Assembly: GCA_019235595.1 (NCBI GenBank)
Contig: JAFAKI010000357.1
Coordinates: 1-6,314 of the forward strand
Length of the DNA: 6,314 nucleotides
Direction: 5' to 3'
Origin: Mucilaginibacter sp.
GTDB taxonomy: Bacteria; Bacteroidota; Bacteroidia; Sphingobacteriales; Sphingobacteriaceae
The position numbers and the translations under genes are program-made. Positions 6,273 through 6,314 of the stretch are shown here, piece by piece. The notes below the pieces were generated by a model. That model saw nothing but the letters and a program-made list of their open reading frames with translations. It was not told the origin of the DNA and did no database searches. Position 1 is the stretch's first letter, and the number at the start of each line of letters is the position of its first letter.

Positions 6273-6314
6273 TTCCTTCTCTACCTGCATGTAATTCAAT
6301 TCAAGCGGCGTACG
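6270..6314 (-). CDS. nusG: Transcription termination/antitermination protein NusG (C-terminal tip only)
   Basis: The frame entering from the right edge encodes RTPLELNYMQVEKE followed by TAG (6272-6270). This matches the end of the KOW domain of Bacteroidota NusG, where a PLEL-type strand closes the protein. NusG binds RNA polymerase to control elongation and couples to Rho or to ribosomal protein S10. The assignment rests on only 14 residues but is strongly supported by the conserved nusG-rplK-rplA gene order. The TAG stop belongs to the conserved end of the adjoining repeat element. No obvious Rho-independent terminator follows, so transcription probably continues into rplK. Confidence 0.85.
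   Translation of the reverse strand, partial: RTPLELNYMQVEKE

Overview
The window is a core housekeeping locus read entirely from the minus strand. In transcription order it holds the 3' tip of nusG, then rplK (L11), rplA (L1), rplJ (L10), rplL (L7/L12) and most of rpoB (RNA polymerase beta; its last ~30 codons lie beyond position 1). The organism is most likely a member of the Bacteroidota, probably Sphingobacteriaceae (Pedobacter/Mucilaginibacter-like). The reasons are the RpoB and ribosomal protein sequences, the near absence of Shine-Dalgarno sequences, the A-rich leaders in front of rplK and rplL, and the moderate GC content. The family assignment is my recognition, not a database result.

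Layout from right to left, the direction of transcription: nusG C-terminus (6314-6270); a 196-bp spacer almost filled by a palindromic repeat element; rplK (6073-5630); 23 bp; rplA (5606-4908, GTG start); 2 bp; rplJ (4905-4387); 60 bp, A-rich; rplL (4326-3943); a GC-rich hairpin that looks like a terminator or attenuator (3918-3893); a second copy of the palindromic repeat element (3873-3767); an AT-rich leader; and rpoB from a TTG start at 3718. NusG and the beta subunit act in transcription. L11 and the L10/L12 stalk build the GTPase-associated centre of the 50S subunit, and L1 forms the mobile E-site stalk.

The genes are ordinary. The unusual content is confined to the two long spacers. 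Each carries one copy of a repeat element made of tandem 7-bp units (consensus AGAYNTG) in two opposed arms around an AT-rich centre. All four arm ends share the 11-mer TAGATNTGAGA. In the nusG-side copy this end sequence supplies the nusG TAG stop codon. The other copy lies just after the rplL hairpin and before rpoB, where a processing or attenuation element would be expected by analogy with other bacteria. I saw no CRISPR array, tRNA, rRNA, transposase or new protein system.
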